Assembly (NCBI RefSeq): GCF_041146795.1
Contig: NC_135176.1
Location: 13,698,286-13,762,285, forward strand
DNA: 64,000 bases
DNA from: Maylandia zebra
Lineage: Eukaryota > Chordata > Actinopteri > Cichliformes > Cichlidae
Direction: 5' to 3'
The notes under the pieces are model-generated. The model was given only the letters and a program-made list of their open reading frames with translations, did no database searches and was not told the DNA's origin. A program made the translations under genes and the position numbers. Shown here one piece after another: positions 31,632 through 43,543 of the stretch. How positions within the stretch are numbered: the stretch's first letter is position 1; every line of letters starts with the position of its first letter.

Positions 31632-34600
31632 ATGCTAAGCAAGCCTACCGCAGACATGAGCGAGACAGATAAATATGAAGGCATGCCGGCTCGGACGTCG
31701 CCCGGATCAACAAGGTCCGCGTCAGGTGTTGAGGAACCAGGGCACCCTGACGAAAAGTGGGCTACTGGAACAAGAAGGCATCGGTGGGCAAGGGACGAAA
31801 ACAGGGCGTTGTTGGAATGCTACTACGCAAGTAACCCCGGCGGAAGGGGCTACATGAATAGGATGAGGGACCTATGGATTCTTCGATACCCAACATCCAC
31901 AATGACGGCGAAACAACTAGTAGCTCAGTGTTCCAACATTCGAAAGAAGGGACTGCTCTCACAGCTAGAGATTGACGAGGTACGAAGTACCCTCAGAAGG
32001 TCTGCTAGATGATGTTAATGCAGCACTACGGACGATACCTACAACCACGATTACCGACACTAACAAGCTGATCTACAATACGGCAGCAGTGATCAGTGAG
32101 ATGCTTGGCTACAAGTTGAACAGCGACAAGGGGCAGTACCCTCCATGGAGAAGGAGGCTAGAGGGCAAGATCAAAGTAGCACGGAGGGAGGTTAGCCAAC
32201 TAACGGAGTTGCAGAAAGGTGCGACAAATAAGGTGCCTAAGAAATACAGCAAGCTGTCCATACCTGAGGCCTTGGAAACTGCCAAGCAAAGACTCACAGC
32301 CTTGGCCAGCCGCTTGAGGAGGTACACCAGAGAGAAAGAAGGCAGGAGAATAAACCAGCTGTTCTCCACAGAACCAGCAAAGGTGTACTCTCAGTGGCAA
32401 GGGAACAATAAGAGAACAGCACCACCAAGGCTGGAGACGGAGCAATACTGGAAGAGCATATGGGAGAAGGACACAACCCATAACGGCAATGCTCAGTGGC
32501 TAGAGGATCTGAGGGCAGACCACAGCGACCTCCCTGAACAGGGTCCAGTAACCATCACAGTGGCAGATATCCAAGAAAGGGTCTCTAGTATGAAGAGTTG
32601 GACAGCACCAGGGCCCGACATGGTTCACGCCTACTGGCTGAAGAAGCTGACTGCACTCCACGAGCGTCTGGCAGCACAAATGAACCAGCTGCTAGTTAAC
32701 GAGAGACACCCGGAATGGCTAACTGAAGGCCGGACGGTCCTGATCCCCAAGGACCCCAAGAAGGGACCGGTCCCCTCCAACTACCGACCAATAACCTGCC
32801 TCAGTACTACATGGAAGCTCCTGTCAGGCATCATATCGGCTAAGATGAACAGGCACATGGGTCAATACATGAGCGGGACACAGAAAGGAATTGGCAAGAA
32901 TACCAGAGGTGCAAAACACCAGCTACTGGTAGACAGAACAATCAGCCGAGACTGCAAGACCAGACTGACCAACCTGTGCACTGCCTGGATTGATTACAAG
33001 AAGGCCTATGACTCAATGCCCCACAGCTGGATACTGGAATGCCTAGAATTGTACAAGATCAATGGGACCCTAAGAGCCTTCATCAGGAACTCAATGGGGA
33101 TGTGGCGTACAACACTAGAGGCCAACTCCAAGCCCATAGCACAAGTTACCATCAAGTGCGGGATCTACCAAGGAGATGCTCTGTCCCCACTGCTGTTCTG
33201 CATAGGCCTGAACCCCCTCAGTGAGATCATTAACAAGACTGGCTACGGATACCGACTACGGAACGGAGCAGTTGTCAGCCACCTCCTGTACATGGATGAC
33301 ATCAAGCTGTATGCCAAGAGTGAACGAGACATCGATTCACTGATCCACACTACCAGGCTATACAGCAATGACATTGGAATGTCGTTCGGACTGGAGAAGT
33401 GTAGTCGGATGGTAACAAAGAGAGGGAAGGTAGTCAGAACTGAGGGGATTGAACTACCAGAAGGCAACATTGCAGACATAGAGGACAGTTACAAGTACCT
33501 GGGGATCCCGCAGGCAAATGGGAACCATGAAGAGGCCGCCAGAAAGGCTGCAACCACCAAGTACCTGCAGAGGGTCAGGCAAGTCCTGAGGAGTCAGCTG
33601 AATGGTAAGAACAAGATCCGGGCCATCAACACATACGCCCTGCCCGTGATCAGGTACCCTGCTGGGGTAATAAGCTGGCCAAAGGAGGAGATAGAAGCCA
33701 CTGACATAAAGACAAGAAAGCTCCTGACCATGCATGGAGGGTTTCACCCCAAGTCCAGCACCCTGAGGCTGTACGCTAAGCGGAAGGAAGGGGGCCGGGG
33801 ACTGGTGAGTGTCAGCACCACAGTCCAGGATGAGACAAGGAACATCCAAGAATACATTGGGAAGATGGCCCCAACTGACCGAGTGCTCAGTGAATACCTC
33901 AGGCAGCAGAAACCCAAGAAAGAGGAGGGAGACGAGGAACCATCATGGAAGGACAGGCCCCTGCACGGTATGTACCACCGGCAGATAGAGGAGGTGGCTG
34001 ATATCCAGAAATCCTACCAGTGGCTGGACAAAGCTGGACTGAAAGACAGCACAGAGGCACTAATCATGGCAGCACAAGAACAAGCTCTGAGTACAAGATC
34101 CATAGAGGCTGGGGTCTATCACACCAGGCAAGACCCCAGGTGCAGGCTGTGTAAAGATGCCCCAGAAACAATCCAGCACATAACAGCAGGGTGCAAGATG
34201 CTAGCAGGCAAGGCATACATGGAACGCCATAACCAAGTGGCCGGCATAGTGTACAGGAACATCTGTGCCGAGTATAACCTAGAAGTCCCGAGGTCAAAAT
34301 GGGAGATGCCCCCAAGGGTGGTGGAGAATGACCGAGCTAAGATCCTGTGGGACTTCCAGATACAGACGGACAAAATGGTGGTGGCTAACCAACCGGACAT
34401 AGTGGTGGTAGACAAACAGAAGAAGACGGCCGTAGTGATCGATGTAGCGGTTCCGAATGACAGCAACATCAGGAAGAAGGAACACGAGAAGCTGGAGAAA
34501 TACCAAGGGCTCAGAGAAGAGCTCGAGAGGATGTGGAGGGTGAAGGTAACGGTGGTCCCCGTGGTAATCGGAGCACTAGGTGCGGTGACTCCCAAGCTAG

Positions 34601-34716
34601 GCGAGTGGCTCCAGCAGATCCCGGGAACAACATCGGAGATCTCTGTCCAGAAGAGCGCAGTCCTGGGAACAGCTAAGATACTGCGCAGGACCCTCAAGCT
34701 CCCAGGCCTCTGGTAG
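31632..34716 (+). pseudogene. LINE polyprotein: reverse transcriptase plus restriction-like endonuclease, frameshifted
   Basis: The first frame (31632-32012) encodes a basic, Trp-containing N-terminal domain (RRHRWARDENRALLECYY) resembling the Myb-like DNA-binding start of R4-group elements. The second frame (31972-34716) carries the rest. It overlaps by 41 nt and has no ATG near its start, which points to one indel near 31980-32010. In the second frame, RT motif A is DYKKAYD (about residue 341), motif B is QGDALSPLLF, and the catalytic YMDD is at about 440-443. The zinc knuckle CRLC-x8-H-x4-C starts at about 724. The endonuclease PD at about 808 is followed by D at about 824 (VVIDVAVP). The frame ends TAG at 34714-34716 and is otherwise uninterrupted for 914 codons, so the copy is young. 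Confidence 0.85.
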
Positions 34717-34805
34717 AGGACCCGAGCTTGAAGGATAAACCGCCCGCAGGGGCGTGCTGGGTGTTTTTTTTTTTTTATATATATATATATAAATAAATAA
34801 ATAAA

Positions 34806-37315
34806 ACTGAATTGACATAGGAGCCAAACGCAGACACTGAAGCTAAATGGAATACCAAATAATCTGATAACCAAATCCAATATTACGTAACAAAAAGGTG
34901 GAAAACCCCAAACTACGCACGAAAGGGAAAACAGATGACAGGATATGGACAAAGGGTTGGGAAGGACTATATATACACAGAGGATTGACTGTAGAATGAC
35001 ATTTTCAAAGTACAACAGGAAATAACCAAAAGTTATTTAACTGCAAGTGAAACAGGAACAGTAGACACTACCATAGTAGGAATGGGAAAAATTGCTAAAA
35101 AAATAGTTTGGGCTTTGCTTAAAATTAACATGAAGGCAGTATACAACAGGTTGCAAATCATTTATGCGCTCATATTTAATTAACAATGTTAAAAAGACAA
35201 AATATCAAGTGTTCAATCTGAGAGATGTTGGTTTGGGAGAAATGTATAAGAATCGGTCAGAGACACACTTGCACTGTAACTGTAACTTTGGTCGTTGCTG
35301 TGCTTTTTTTGGAAGTCAAATTTCCCAGAGGAACCCACCCGAGGGATTAATAAAGTTCTATCTTATCTTATCTTATCTTATGTCAAATTGCTGTTCTTTA
35401 ACAACATTTTAAGTGATTACGAAAATTAGGTCAGTTGCTATAGTTGTGAAAGCAAAAATGTTTCCCATTCTTCCTTGTTTCTTATCAACTTCTCAGCAGC
35501 TGTGGGTTTACTTTGTTATATTTTTCCAGTGCATAATGCACTACGTGTTTCTGAGTAGCACTCCGGTTTCATTCACTATAGAGTCGTGCTGCTGTTGCTG
35601 TAGAATCCTCAAAAACAATGTTGTCTGTGTGGCACTACCCATTCCAACATGTGTATATACTTTATTTCATGTTAATGGTGCCTGCATACCTTTATGGAAG
35701 CTTTTAAACCATGCATTTATATGTCACATTATATCTTTTTTTTCTTTAGCTTGGAAAGCTAACTTTAACTTTTTTTTATTTTTTTTTATTTGTCAAACCA
35801 CACAATGGTTTCCTTCTTGCCTCGGTCCCTCTTAAATGAACTCAAGCCTGGCATTGGCGCCAGTGTTGCTAGACCTTTTCTTTCTTTGCATGACAGTGGC
35901 TTGCGTTTGAGGATCAAATGCAGTTACAGTGTTCCAGGACTGTTTCTGAGTCAATATGCTAGTCTTTAAATGATAATATAAACCAGAAATTATTTTATGG
36001 CCTTAAATATTATTTATGCCCACAGTCACATTGCAGTGTAACAGGGGTTTAAATTACTGCATTCTGCTTTAAGTAAGATTTTTCTGCAGCATCCTGATGT
36101 TTTTAAGTTTTGAAGCTGTGCTGTTTATTGGAAATAATGCGTGGAAATGTAATTCCACACAAACACAGACACTTTGGGACATAGATTTGTACTTTTGAAC
36201 TTTGTACTGCAAAGAAACGTTAGGTCCTTTTATCTAGAATTTAGTACGATTTTTTTTACAGTTGAAACACAGGCACATACATGCAGAAACTAATGTGTTA
36301 CTGCATGTGTTTTTCCCTGGAAAACAGGGTTGAATTTGGCAGGAATTCCCGATACGCTAGCTCCCAGTATTCAACAATAAGCCTGTCACTGTATAGAGTC
36401 CCTTTTGAGTCTTAATTTTGTTTTTCTTTGGCCGTTTCATTTTCTTTTATAGTTGAACATTTGTTACAGGAAATCTTCTCTCAACTACAGAACCTCAAAA
36501 TGTTTGAAAATTGAATAAATTTCACCAAAAAATAGAGATAATAGATAAAATATCAAGTTTAATATTGAATTATATATATATTTGAACAGCAATTTGGTAA
36601 ATAACTGAAGAAATGATTCAAACTTTGTTTTTTCTGCACATTTCTTGTTTAAATGAATTACATATGTCATACCTCTCTTAAAGGGCATTGTCAGTACCAT
36701 GTAAACGTGTATGGGCTGATTGTGGAAGCCACTAAGTATGCAGGGATAATAAAGGCAGGAGGTATGCTGACAGCTTTCTGAGGGCCAAACCTGTGAGGGT
36801 ACTTATGGTATTATATTGCTATTCATAGAGTCTTCACATTTTAGGTATTGGCACAGACACATCTTGTTTCTGAAGAGCAGGTCTTTAATTTTAATGTCAT
36901 GGAAGACCAAGGACTGAGGAAACTGAGGAAACCGAAGAAATCCACCATGGTGGTCTTCCTTGGTTGCCCTACCTTTCAGTATTTCTTTTGCTTTCAATGG
37001 CACATGATGAAAAATGGCAGCTCCAGACTCAAAAGGTGATCGAAAGCTAAATACAAATACAAGCAAAACCATGCAACTCTTTAATATATTTAACACTTTC
37101 ATTTGAGTGGTTACTTTATAATATCTGGTAACATTTTATAAAAATAAACAAAATACTGCTCTATGGACAATTTTTTTAACTCCAGGTTTACAAGCTGCTA
37201 CATTGGTCACTTTAAACCACTCCAAACTGTAAACTGTAAATTGCAAATTCTAATCGCAACTTCTCTTGATCCTCTATGACTTAAGTGGATATTTTTCTTA
37301 CTCCTTTTTATAACT
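34806..37315. other. Intergenic stretch with a LINE tail
   Basis: Apart from the retroelement tail at 35290-35381, I see no gene or nameable element. The stretch is AT-rich and contains a T-rich low-complexity region at 35735-35790. Confidence 0.4.
35290..35381 (+). repeat. LINE/SINE 3' tail with (TCTTA)n
   Basis: AATTTCCC-type sequence with CCGAGGGATTAATAAAGTTC is followed by four to five TATCT/CTTAT units. This is the standard 3' terminus of L2/RTE-like retroelements and their SINE partners in fish. The 5' part is not recognisable. Confidence 0.55.
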
Positions 37316-37432
37316 ATTTATTAGCTTTTTTGCCCTGATGTAACCAGAGCTTTGTCGTCTTGTCTGTTTGTATGCTGCACTGGATATAGCAGAGATGACA
37401 ATAAAGTTTACATTGACTTTGACTTTGAAAAT
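37315..37432 (+). repeat. LINE 3' tail fragment
   Basis: The phrase TGCTGCACTGGATATAGCAG then GATGACAATAAAGTTTACAT, ending in two TTGACTTTGAC-like units, matches a frequent fish LINE 3' terminus with a short tandem tail. Only the last roughly 120 bp are present. Confidence 0.5.
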
Positions 37433-37878
37433 AGCACAACAGGATGGAGACCTAAATGAAGGACTCAGGAGACTGAAACATAAACTCGAAATGAAGCTTT
37501 AATGTAGGACTCTCTCTCTCTCAAAAAAAAAAAAAAGAAAATACAAAAATCCCCCAAAGATTAGGTGGGAAGGAGCAAGGAAACCAAATACTAGGAATCT
37601 TCAAGGAAACATAGATGAAGGGGACACACAACAATGAGGGTCTAGACAACAAAGGATAAAGAAAGGCTCTGACAATATGTACACAAGCCAGGTAACAACA
37701 CATGTCTTCATCAGACATCTGACACCTTTTGATATAATATAAGCCCATTAAAAACAAACAAAAAACAAACAAACAAAACTTTGGAATATTCTATAGAAAA
37801 GGATAAACAGTGTTTCCACAGCCATCAATGTAATTATGCAATATCTTGATGCATGCTCAATCATCCAGGTAAGTAAAT

Positions 37879-38724
37879 CCCAAAAGGTTGATTCTGTTCA
37901 TCTGGACGTTGTGTTTTCAGCGAGTGAAACGTTTCGTCATTTCTTCAGTCTCATCTGCCTGCAGGTTTGACTCTTATCATCCACTGGAGCATAAACTGGG
38001 TGTCATCAGGACGCTACAACACAGAGCGAACACCATCCCCACAGACACAGCGGCCAGGGAGGCACGCATCAAAAAGGCCCTGAGTAAATGTGATTATCCC
38101 AGCTGGACATTTGTCAAAGCTGGGAAGTTGCCTAAAGAAAGCTCCAGCAGATCCAGAAGAGAAGGACAACTGCTGCCAAAGCGAAAACCCTTAGTGTCAG
38201 GAGTATCGGAACAGTTGAGATGCATTTTTTCTAAACACCATGTCTCCTGCAGTCTATTTACACCTACAGGCCAGTGGACACTCTTTCAATGATGAGGATG
38301 TACACATCCTGGACAGGGAGGAACGCTGTTTTGAGCACGGAGTCAAGGAGGCCATTTACGTGAAAAGGGAAAGAGCATCTCTGAATCTAGGAGGGGCCCT
38401 AAGGGCACATCCTTTGCCATCTTACAATGCTGTGATTGCAGCTATTCCCCAACTCTCTGCGAATGGTACTCATGGCCATTGATCAAAATCCCTTGATCAG
38501 TGGTTGTTGATCAGTGGTCATGACAATTTGCATATTAATTATCAAGAAACTGACCTCACAGCTCATTGTTCATTCAGTGTGCTAGTTTCAGTTATCGTGC
38601 AAATGTTTTTATAAGGTAGGGGAAATCTTCAGTCAGCTGAGAATGAAGAAGTCACTTGGATGAGTGACGAAATGTTTCTTGCACTGAAAATGCTACGTTC
38701 AGATGAACAGAATCAACCTTTTGG
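37879..38724 (+). mobile_element. Penelope-like retroelement relic with inverted ends
   Basis: The left end (CCAAAAGGTTGATTCTGTTC and about 40 further bases) recurs inverted at the right end (GAACAGAATCAACCTTTTGG at about 38705-38724). Between them is a C-terminal fragment of the Penelope-like polyprotein followed by a typical 3' untranslated region (GAAGAAGTCACTTGGATGAG). Reverse transcriptase is absent, so the copy is strongly 5'-truncated or internally deleted. Confidence 0.75.
37963..38480 (+). pseudogene. Penelope-like polyprotein C-terminus, GIY-YIG core deleted
   Basis: The first segment reads FDSYHPLEHKLGVIRTLQHR and continues to SGVSEQLRCIFSKHH, the linker before the endonuclease in Penelope-like elements. 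The next recognisable residues are AVYLHLQASGHSF and VHILDREERCFEHGVKEA, the part after the GIY-YIG motifs, in a different frame. The GIY and YIG strands themselves, with the catalytic Arg region, are missing. A deletion and frameshift near 38240-38260 explains this. No endonuclease function is possible. Confidence 0.75.
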
Positions 38725-39576
38725 TAATTATGCAATACTTTAAGGCCTATGGGCCATACTGAAGGTTGTCCAACACTCAGAAGGTTGATAGATGGATCTC
38801 CCAGTGGGTGGATGTGTCAGATTATCCTTGGGCAATATACTAAACCCTGAGCTGCCCCTGACGCATCCATCATAGCGTGAATGTGCATGAGAACGTTAGA
38901 TAAGACCAAGACCTTTGGCCTAGTAAGTAAGCGTAAACACACTGGGGCATAGGGTATTATGAGGTAAGAAAGCTGGGACAGAACCCTTGAAGGATCCTAG
39001 GCTAAATCAGGACTGATGTGATTATACTGTCTTCCAGGCATTGGACAAAAACCTGGCAGCGGTGTTGAATTGTTTTTGGTTCAGGTAGGTGAAAATGTTG
39101 TTAGAGTAAACAAGGTGTGGTGATTCAAAACTATTTCTATGTCTTTGAAAGAGAAACTATTAGTATTTTTTGAGAATTCGCTAAGATCATAAAAAAATGA
39201 TTGCACAAACTTTGCTGTTGATTAGCAGAGTTTGTTTTACCATTTGCACAAGGGACGTTCAGTGGTAGAAAATGACATGACACCCAGAGAAGGTAGCATT
39301 AAAATTGAAAAAGACACCATGACTGTGAATAATACTTTTAATGTAGAGTGTGTATAAGGAAATAAAATTGGCACCAGATCCTTGGGGATATGTAAGAGAT
39401 TCAAATGTGGATAAATAGTAGTGCTCTGTTATCAGATGTGTTAACGTCTGAGCTATAGGCTATATTGCACATTTTTAGTTCAGGTCCTGGATTTCTGAAG
39501 CGATCAACATGTTCAAATATAAATCATGATTTATGGTAAATGAGTGTTTTTAAATAGGGTATGTTCCCTTTTTGTC

Positions 39577-40208
39577 ATGAGCCTGGGTCTTTTGACCCAG
39601 CGTTTTGAGTTTTAATTTATTTTAATGTTTATATTGTATGTTTAAGTTCATTAGGTTGGCGAAGGTTATTTGTTTATTAGATCCCCTTTGTGTTTTCTAC
39701 CACTGTATTTAAGTTTCCCTCTCCCTTCATGTGTTTCGTGCCTAGTGTCTTTTGTTGTCAAGTTTGTGTTGTCATGTCTGCGTCTCATGTTTCCTGTTTT
39801 ATTTTGAAGGTCTATGTCCTATGTCAGTATAGTCAGCTTGTTATGTCAGGTTAGTGTCAGCTGTTTCCCCATGTGTTTCCACTTCCCCTCATCACCCTTG
39901 TGTGTATTCTGTTCATTCGTTGTCAGGTCGTCTGTTGTTCCATGCCACCTTTCCAGGGCCTTTCCATGTTCAAGGTTTTGTTCTTTGTTCAGTAGTTAAT
40001 TTTCCCAGTTTAGTTCTATTTAGGTTCTTTCCTGTGTGCCTCTATGTTTTATGTTTGTACTTTTAGTTTTTTTTTGTTTTTTTTTAAAATCAGCCATATT
40101 AAATGGCTCGCTTTTTGTGAATATTCACGTTTTCTTCCTCGTTCTCTGTGTCTGCATTTTTGGTCCTCTACGTCACTCCATACAGTCTGCCTCCACCAGA
40201 CCGTGACA
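39577..40208. repeat. Dispersed strand-biased repeat, family unnamed
   Basis: The segment is T/G/C-rich on this strand, with many GTTT/TGTC words. It begins TGTCATGAGCCTGGG and ends CCAGACCGTGACA, weakly inverted ends. Relatives in opposite orientation appear to be at 40670-41105 and 54740-55135 (shared ACTGACTAAACA and GACAGAACA-like words). No coding capacity is evident. Superfamily unknown. Confidence 0.4.
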
Positions 40209-40669
40209 CTTTTAGAGTTTCTATCATCACACCTATGGGAAAAATACCACCCTCTCCATAAAACAAACAAAACAAATACCACCCCCCCACCCGATGTTCA
40301 TATACCTGCATATGGACATCAAGTCAAATGATTTGTGTTAAAATAGTTGGCCACAAGCAGTGATGCCAATTATTTTGAAGTTGAGTAGAATTTGTTGTAA
40401 TGTTCTAACATGACAGATACCAATAAATGAAAATGGGTGAGGTGCTTTTAGGCAGTTCTTTACACTTGCCAAGTTGGGAAATAACGCAATACCTTGTCTT
40501 CTGTCAAGTCTTTACCTTCAGGCATTTTTCCACTTCAAGGCAATTTCCCTGCAATAAACAGCAAATAAATAGTTCATGTATACAAATAAAAAACTTGTGA
40601 GATTGAATCCCTTCTGAAAGATGCAGTACGGCCTCAGATGCATGGCGTGGATCTCATGGTTGTGAAGAA

Positions 40670-41105
40670 TTTGGACCCAAAATGCAGACTCCAGACAGGT
40701 TTAAATGAGCAAAAACCAAGCCTTTATTTACATGAGGCCGCAAGTCTAGTCGGTGAAAGAAACTAGGAAACATATAAGGGGCCCACTCTAACAGACAAGC
40801 AGTACATAATAACGAACAAGGAAAACCGAGGGCTTAAATACACATGATGTAATCAGGGAACGAGACACAGCTGCTGAAAACAAGGCGCAGGTGAACAAAA
40901 TCAATTGACGATCAAGAGGGGAAGCAGAAATGAACATAATGCACATGAGATGAGAGACTCAAAATAAAACAGGAAGCCAAAACAATGAGACGGAGACTAA
41001 GACACAAACTTGACAGACCAAAGTAAACACAAAGACAAAACTGACTAAACATGGGTGACATAACAGAAGCACAGACTAGGCACAGGGAAGTGAAAACTAC
41101 AACAA
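40670..41105. repeat. Dispersed A-rich repeat related to 39577-40208 in opposite orientation
   Basis: A/C-rich sequence includes CACAAACTTGACAGACCAAA and AAAACTGACTAAACATGGGT. Similar wording occurs at 54900-54980 and, inverted, near 39700-39850. Probably a non-autonomous transposon family; ends not defined. Confidence 0.35.
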
Positions 41106-41339
41106 AATCAATGAAGAGAAGGCAATGTGAATAAATCCACAAATTTACATGAAAAAACAAGGAACTGTATCACAATAGTAGTGTTTCACTACTATTGTAG
41201 TATTAAAGAAGTTTCTTTACAGTACGCAGTAACTTCAAGACCCAGTTTATCTGTTATGTCACAGTGTAATTTGGTGGTTTACTTGCTAATGCTCCCACTC
41301 ATCTGTGTATATACATTGTGCTCATCTGACAGCAGTATG

Positions 41340-41999
41340 AAAAGAGGAAGATCACAGACAAGATTCATGGATGTAGTGAAAGAGAACATGCAGTTTGGGT
41401 TGCTACCCAAACTACTGTGGCTGCTGATGATGTACGAGGTCTTGCTTAATCATGCTTAATCATGCAAACTGACTGGAGAGGCTGAGGTCTACATGAGGAA
41501 GTGCCTTGTACTTTCGAAATGCCTTAACAGCCTTAAACTCTACAGCGACGGGATGCTGTCATTGCCCATCCCTGGCCTGGTAGAAGAGTTTAAATGTGCA
41601 AAAGTGAGGCTGGAGACGTCACTCGTGGACTCCTGAAAGCCCATAGTGGGAGGTGGTGCTCCCAACCAGCAACAGGGGGAAAGTGGATCCCAGTAACAGC
41701 TACAGGCGGAATCTGCTCTTCTCCATCATGATGTGGTGGGTCACGTCCAACAGGGCAGAGGAGGATTTTATCTTGGAGCAGTAACACATCTCTGGCAACA
41801 GGCATCTGTAACTGAACAATGAGCAATGGTGCGTTGACGGGAGGAAGCAGCCAGACGTGCTGGGCAAGCAGGGTCGCCGGATGAATTGGGAGTGTGTTGA
41901 AAAGAGAAAACTCACATGGAGTGAAATCTGGGGATGGAGTCTAATAGGCAGGAATAAGACATTCCTCAAAGTAACCAAGCCTCAAGACTTTCTGCACTA
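41340..41999 (+). pseudogene. Decayed LINE polyprotein fragment
   Basis: Pieces such as KRGRSQTRFMDVVKENMQFG, MRKCLVLSKCLNSLKLYSDG with LPIPGLVEEFKCAKVR, and MNWECVEKRKLTWSEIW occur in order on the + strand in shifting frames. They resemble the region downstream of the reverse transcriptase in a common fish LINE, which has an EFK-x(3,4)-R motif and a WxxxxxRxxTWxEIW motif. The clade is not certain. Function is lost. Confidence 0.5.
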
Positions 42000-42285
42000 G
42001 AAACAATGCAATATCAGGGATTTGTAACATCTAGTTGTTTTATTGAATGAGATTGTGGGACAGAAAACTGTTTAAGATGTAGGGAAATAAATATAAGTAT
42101 GTATAATGTATGCCATTTGGCAAGCACTGCTGGCCATGCATTCACTGTCAAAATGTTAATTTTGTTGTTTAAGCTAAACATAGAATTTTGGTAATGGCAA
42201 TGACAGGAGCATTAATCAAATGACTTTCTTATAAATTTCTTCTTGGTTATACTATTTTCTGTTAACCCCCCATCTCTGTCTCTCA

Positions 42286-42293
<8 letters not shown>

Positions 42294-42371
<78 letters not shown>
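42294..42371. repeat. (CA)n microsatellite
   Basis: About 39 uninterrupted CA units directly follow a CT-rich tract (TCTCTCACTCTCTCTC). No gene overlaps it. Confidence 0.95.
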
Positions 42372-42374
<3 letters not shown>

Positions 42375-43170
42375 CCCAACCCCAAACTGTGTGCCATCTT
42401 GTAAATTCCATACAGGTACTTTTGACTGCTTCTTTAATTGTCACTGGTCATGAGCCACATGTTTTAAAGTGGTATAGATTTTACTTCCACCCCCTTCTTG
42501 AGCCAACCCCCCCTCCCCCAAACCCTTCCATTTTCCCAGCAGTATTACGCTTGCTTGGCTACTGTTACCTCCCAAAAATTGAAAATATAGAATAAAACAA
42601 ACAAATAAACAAAATAGAAACCAATGGTCCAAAAACAAAAGATGTTTATGATTAAATACTATTAAAAGTTCACTGTATTATTATTATTATTATTAGTGTT
42701 TAGTTTGTAACTTTAGAATTTTACTAATTTAAAAAAAACACATTAAATACTAAATATCACCACAATAAGACCACTTGTACAAAATAGTATTTTGTACAAA
42801 AAAAACAAAACAAAAAAACAAAAACTTGGTGAGGTGATCAGGATAAGTAATTTTTGTGGGGGGAAAAACCTCTATGTATGTTATGTCTTTCTTTCTTTTC
42901 TGTATTGCGCTTTGTAGACGGTCCCTGCACACTCGTCTCACATCCAAGTGCTCACAGAGACCAGTCATTGTTAGCCCAGGTTGGAAAAGGATTCGCTTTA
43001 ATTAAAATAAACTTTGACATGTAAAGTGAAGCCATACGGATCCTTAGGTTTTATTCTCTCCCCCCTTCCTGCCGCGCGTAATGAGTACCTTTTAATCTCT
43101 ATCAAAATGTTACATACAGGTTCAATCTAATCGTTTTACAGACTCCTCCCTATCTGTGTTTACTTTGCAC

Positions 43171-43180
43171 TTCCACTGAA
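43171..43180. promoter_or_regulatory. STAT6-type site TTCN4GAA upstream of il13ra2
   Basis: The sequence TTCCACTGAA has exactly four bases between the TTC and GAA half-sites, the spacing preferred by STAT6. It lies about 100 bp upstream of the putative first exon of il13ra2. Mammalian IL13RA2 is induced by IL-4/IL-13 signalling through STAT6. One match of this length can occur by chance. Confidence 0.35.
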
Positions 43181-43278
43181 GAGAATCTTCATTTTGATAT
43201 TATCACTTACAGTAATCAGCCGCTGTTTATTATTCAATTGTTTCCTCACTTGTAGTCTTAAACTTTCCTAATCGGGGA

Positions 43279-43375
43279 GGCTACAAATGCATCAGTCCAC
43301 CCACGCCGTGCCAGTCTGCTGTGCTCTGCCCGAACCTGCTGCAGCAGGAAAACAGCGCTCTTAGCCAACGATCAC
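43279..43375 (+). other. il13ra2: Putative il13ra2 5' untranslated first exon
   Basis: A GC-richer island ends in a strong donor (ATCAC/GTAAGT at 43376), 140 bp before the acceptor of the signal-peptide exon (TTTCTTTAG ending 43515). There is no open frame joined to the protein. The start of transcription is not visible, and no TATA box was found at the expected distance. Confidence 0.5.
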
Positions 43376-43543
43376 GTAAGTATTAATCTGGACATTTGTG
43401 TTTATTTTACTTTTATTCACGACATTTAAAAAATTAAATCATTTATGAAGTGAGATCACTTATCAGAATTCTTTTTGTATTTTTTTTTATCCTAATTAAT
43501 TTTTATTTTCTTTAGTCTTGAATATACACTCGATAAACTACTG

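Noticed and set aside
34119..35015. 298-codon open frame on the minus strand
   Set aside because: It is the antisense of the reverse transcriptase/endonuclease frame and of the element's tail. It has no independent domain and codes hydrophobic filler from reversed codons.
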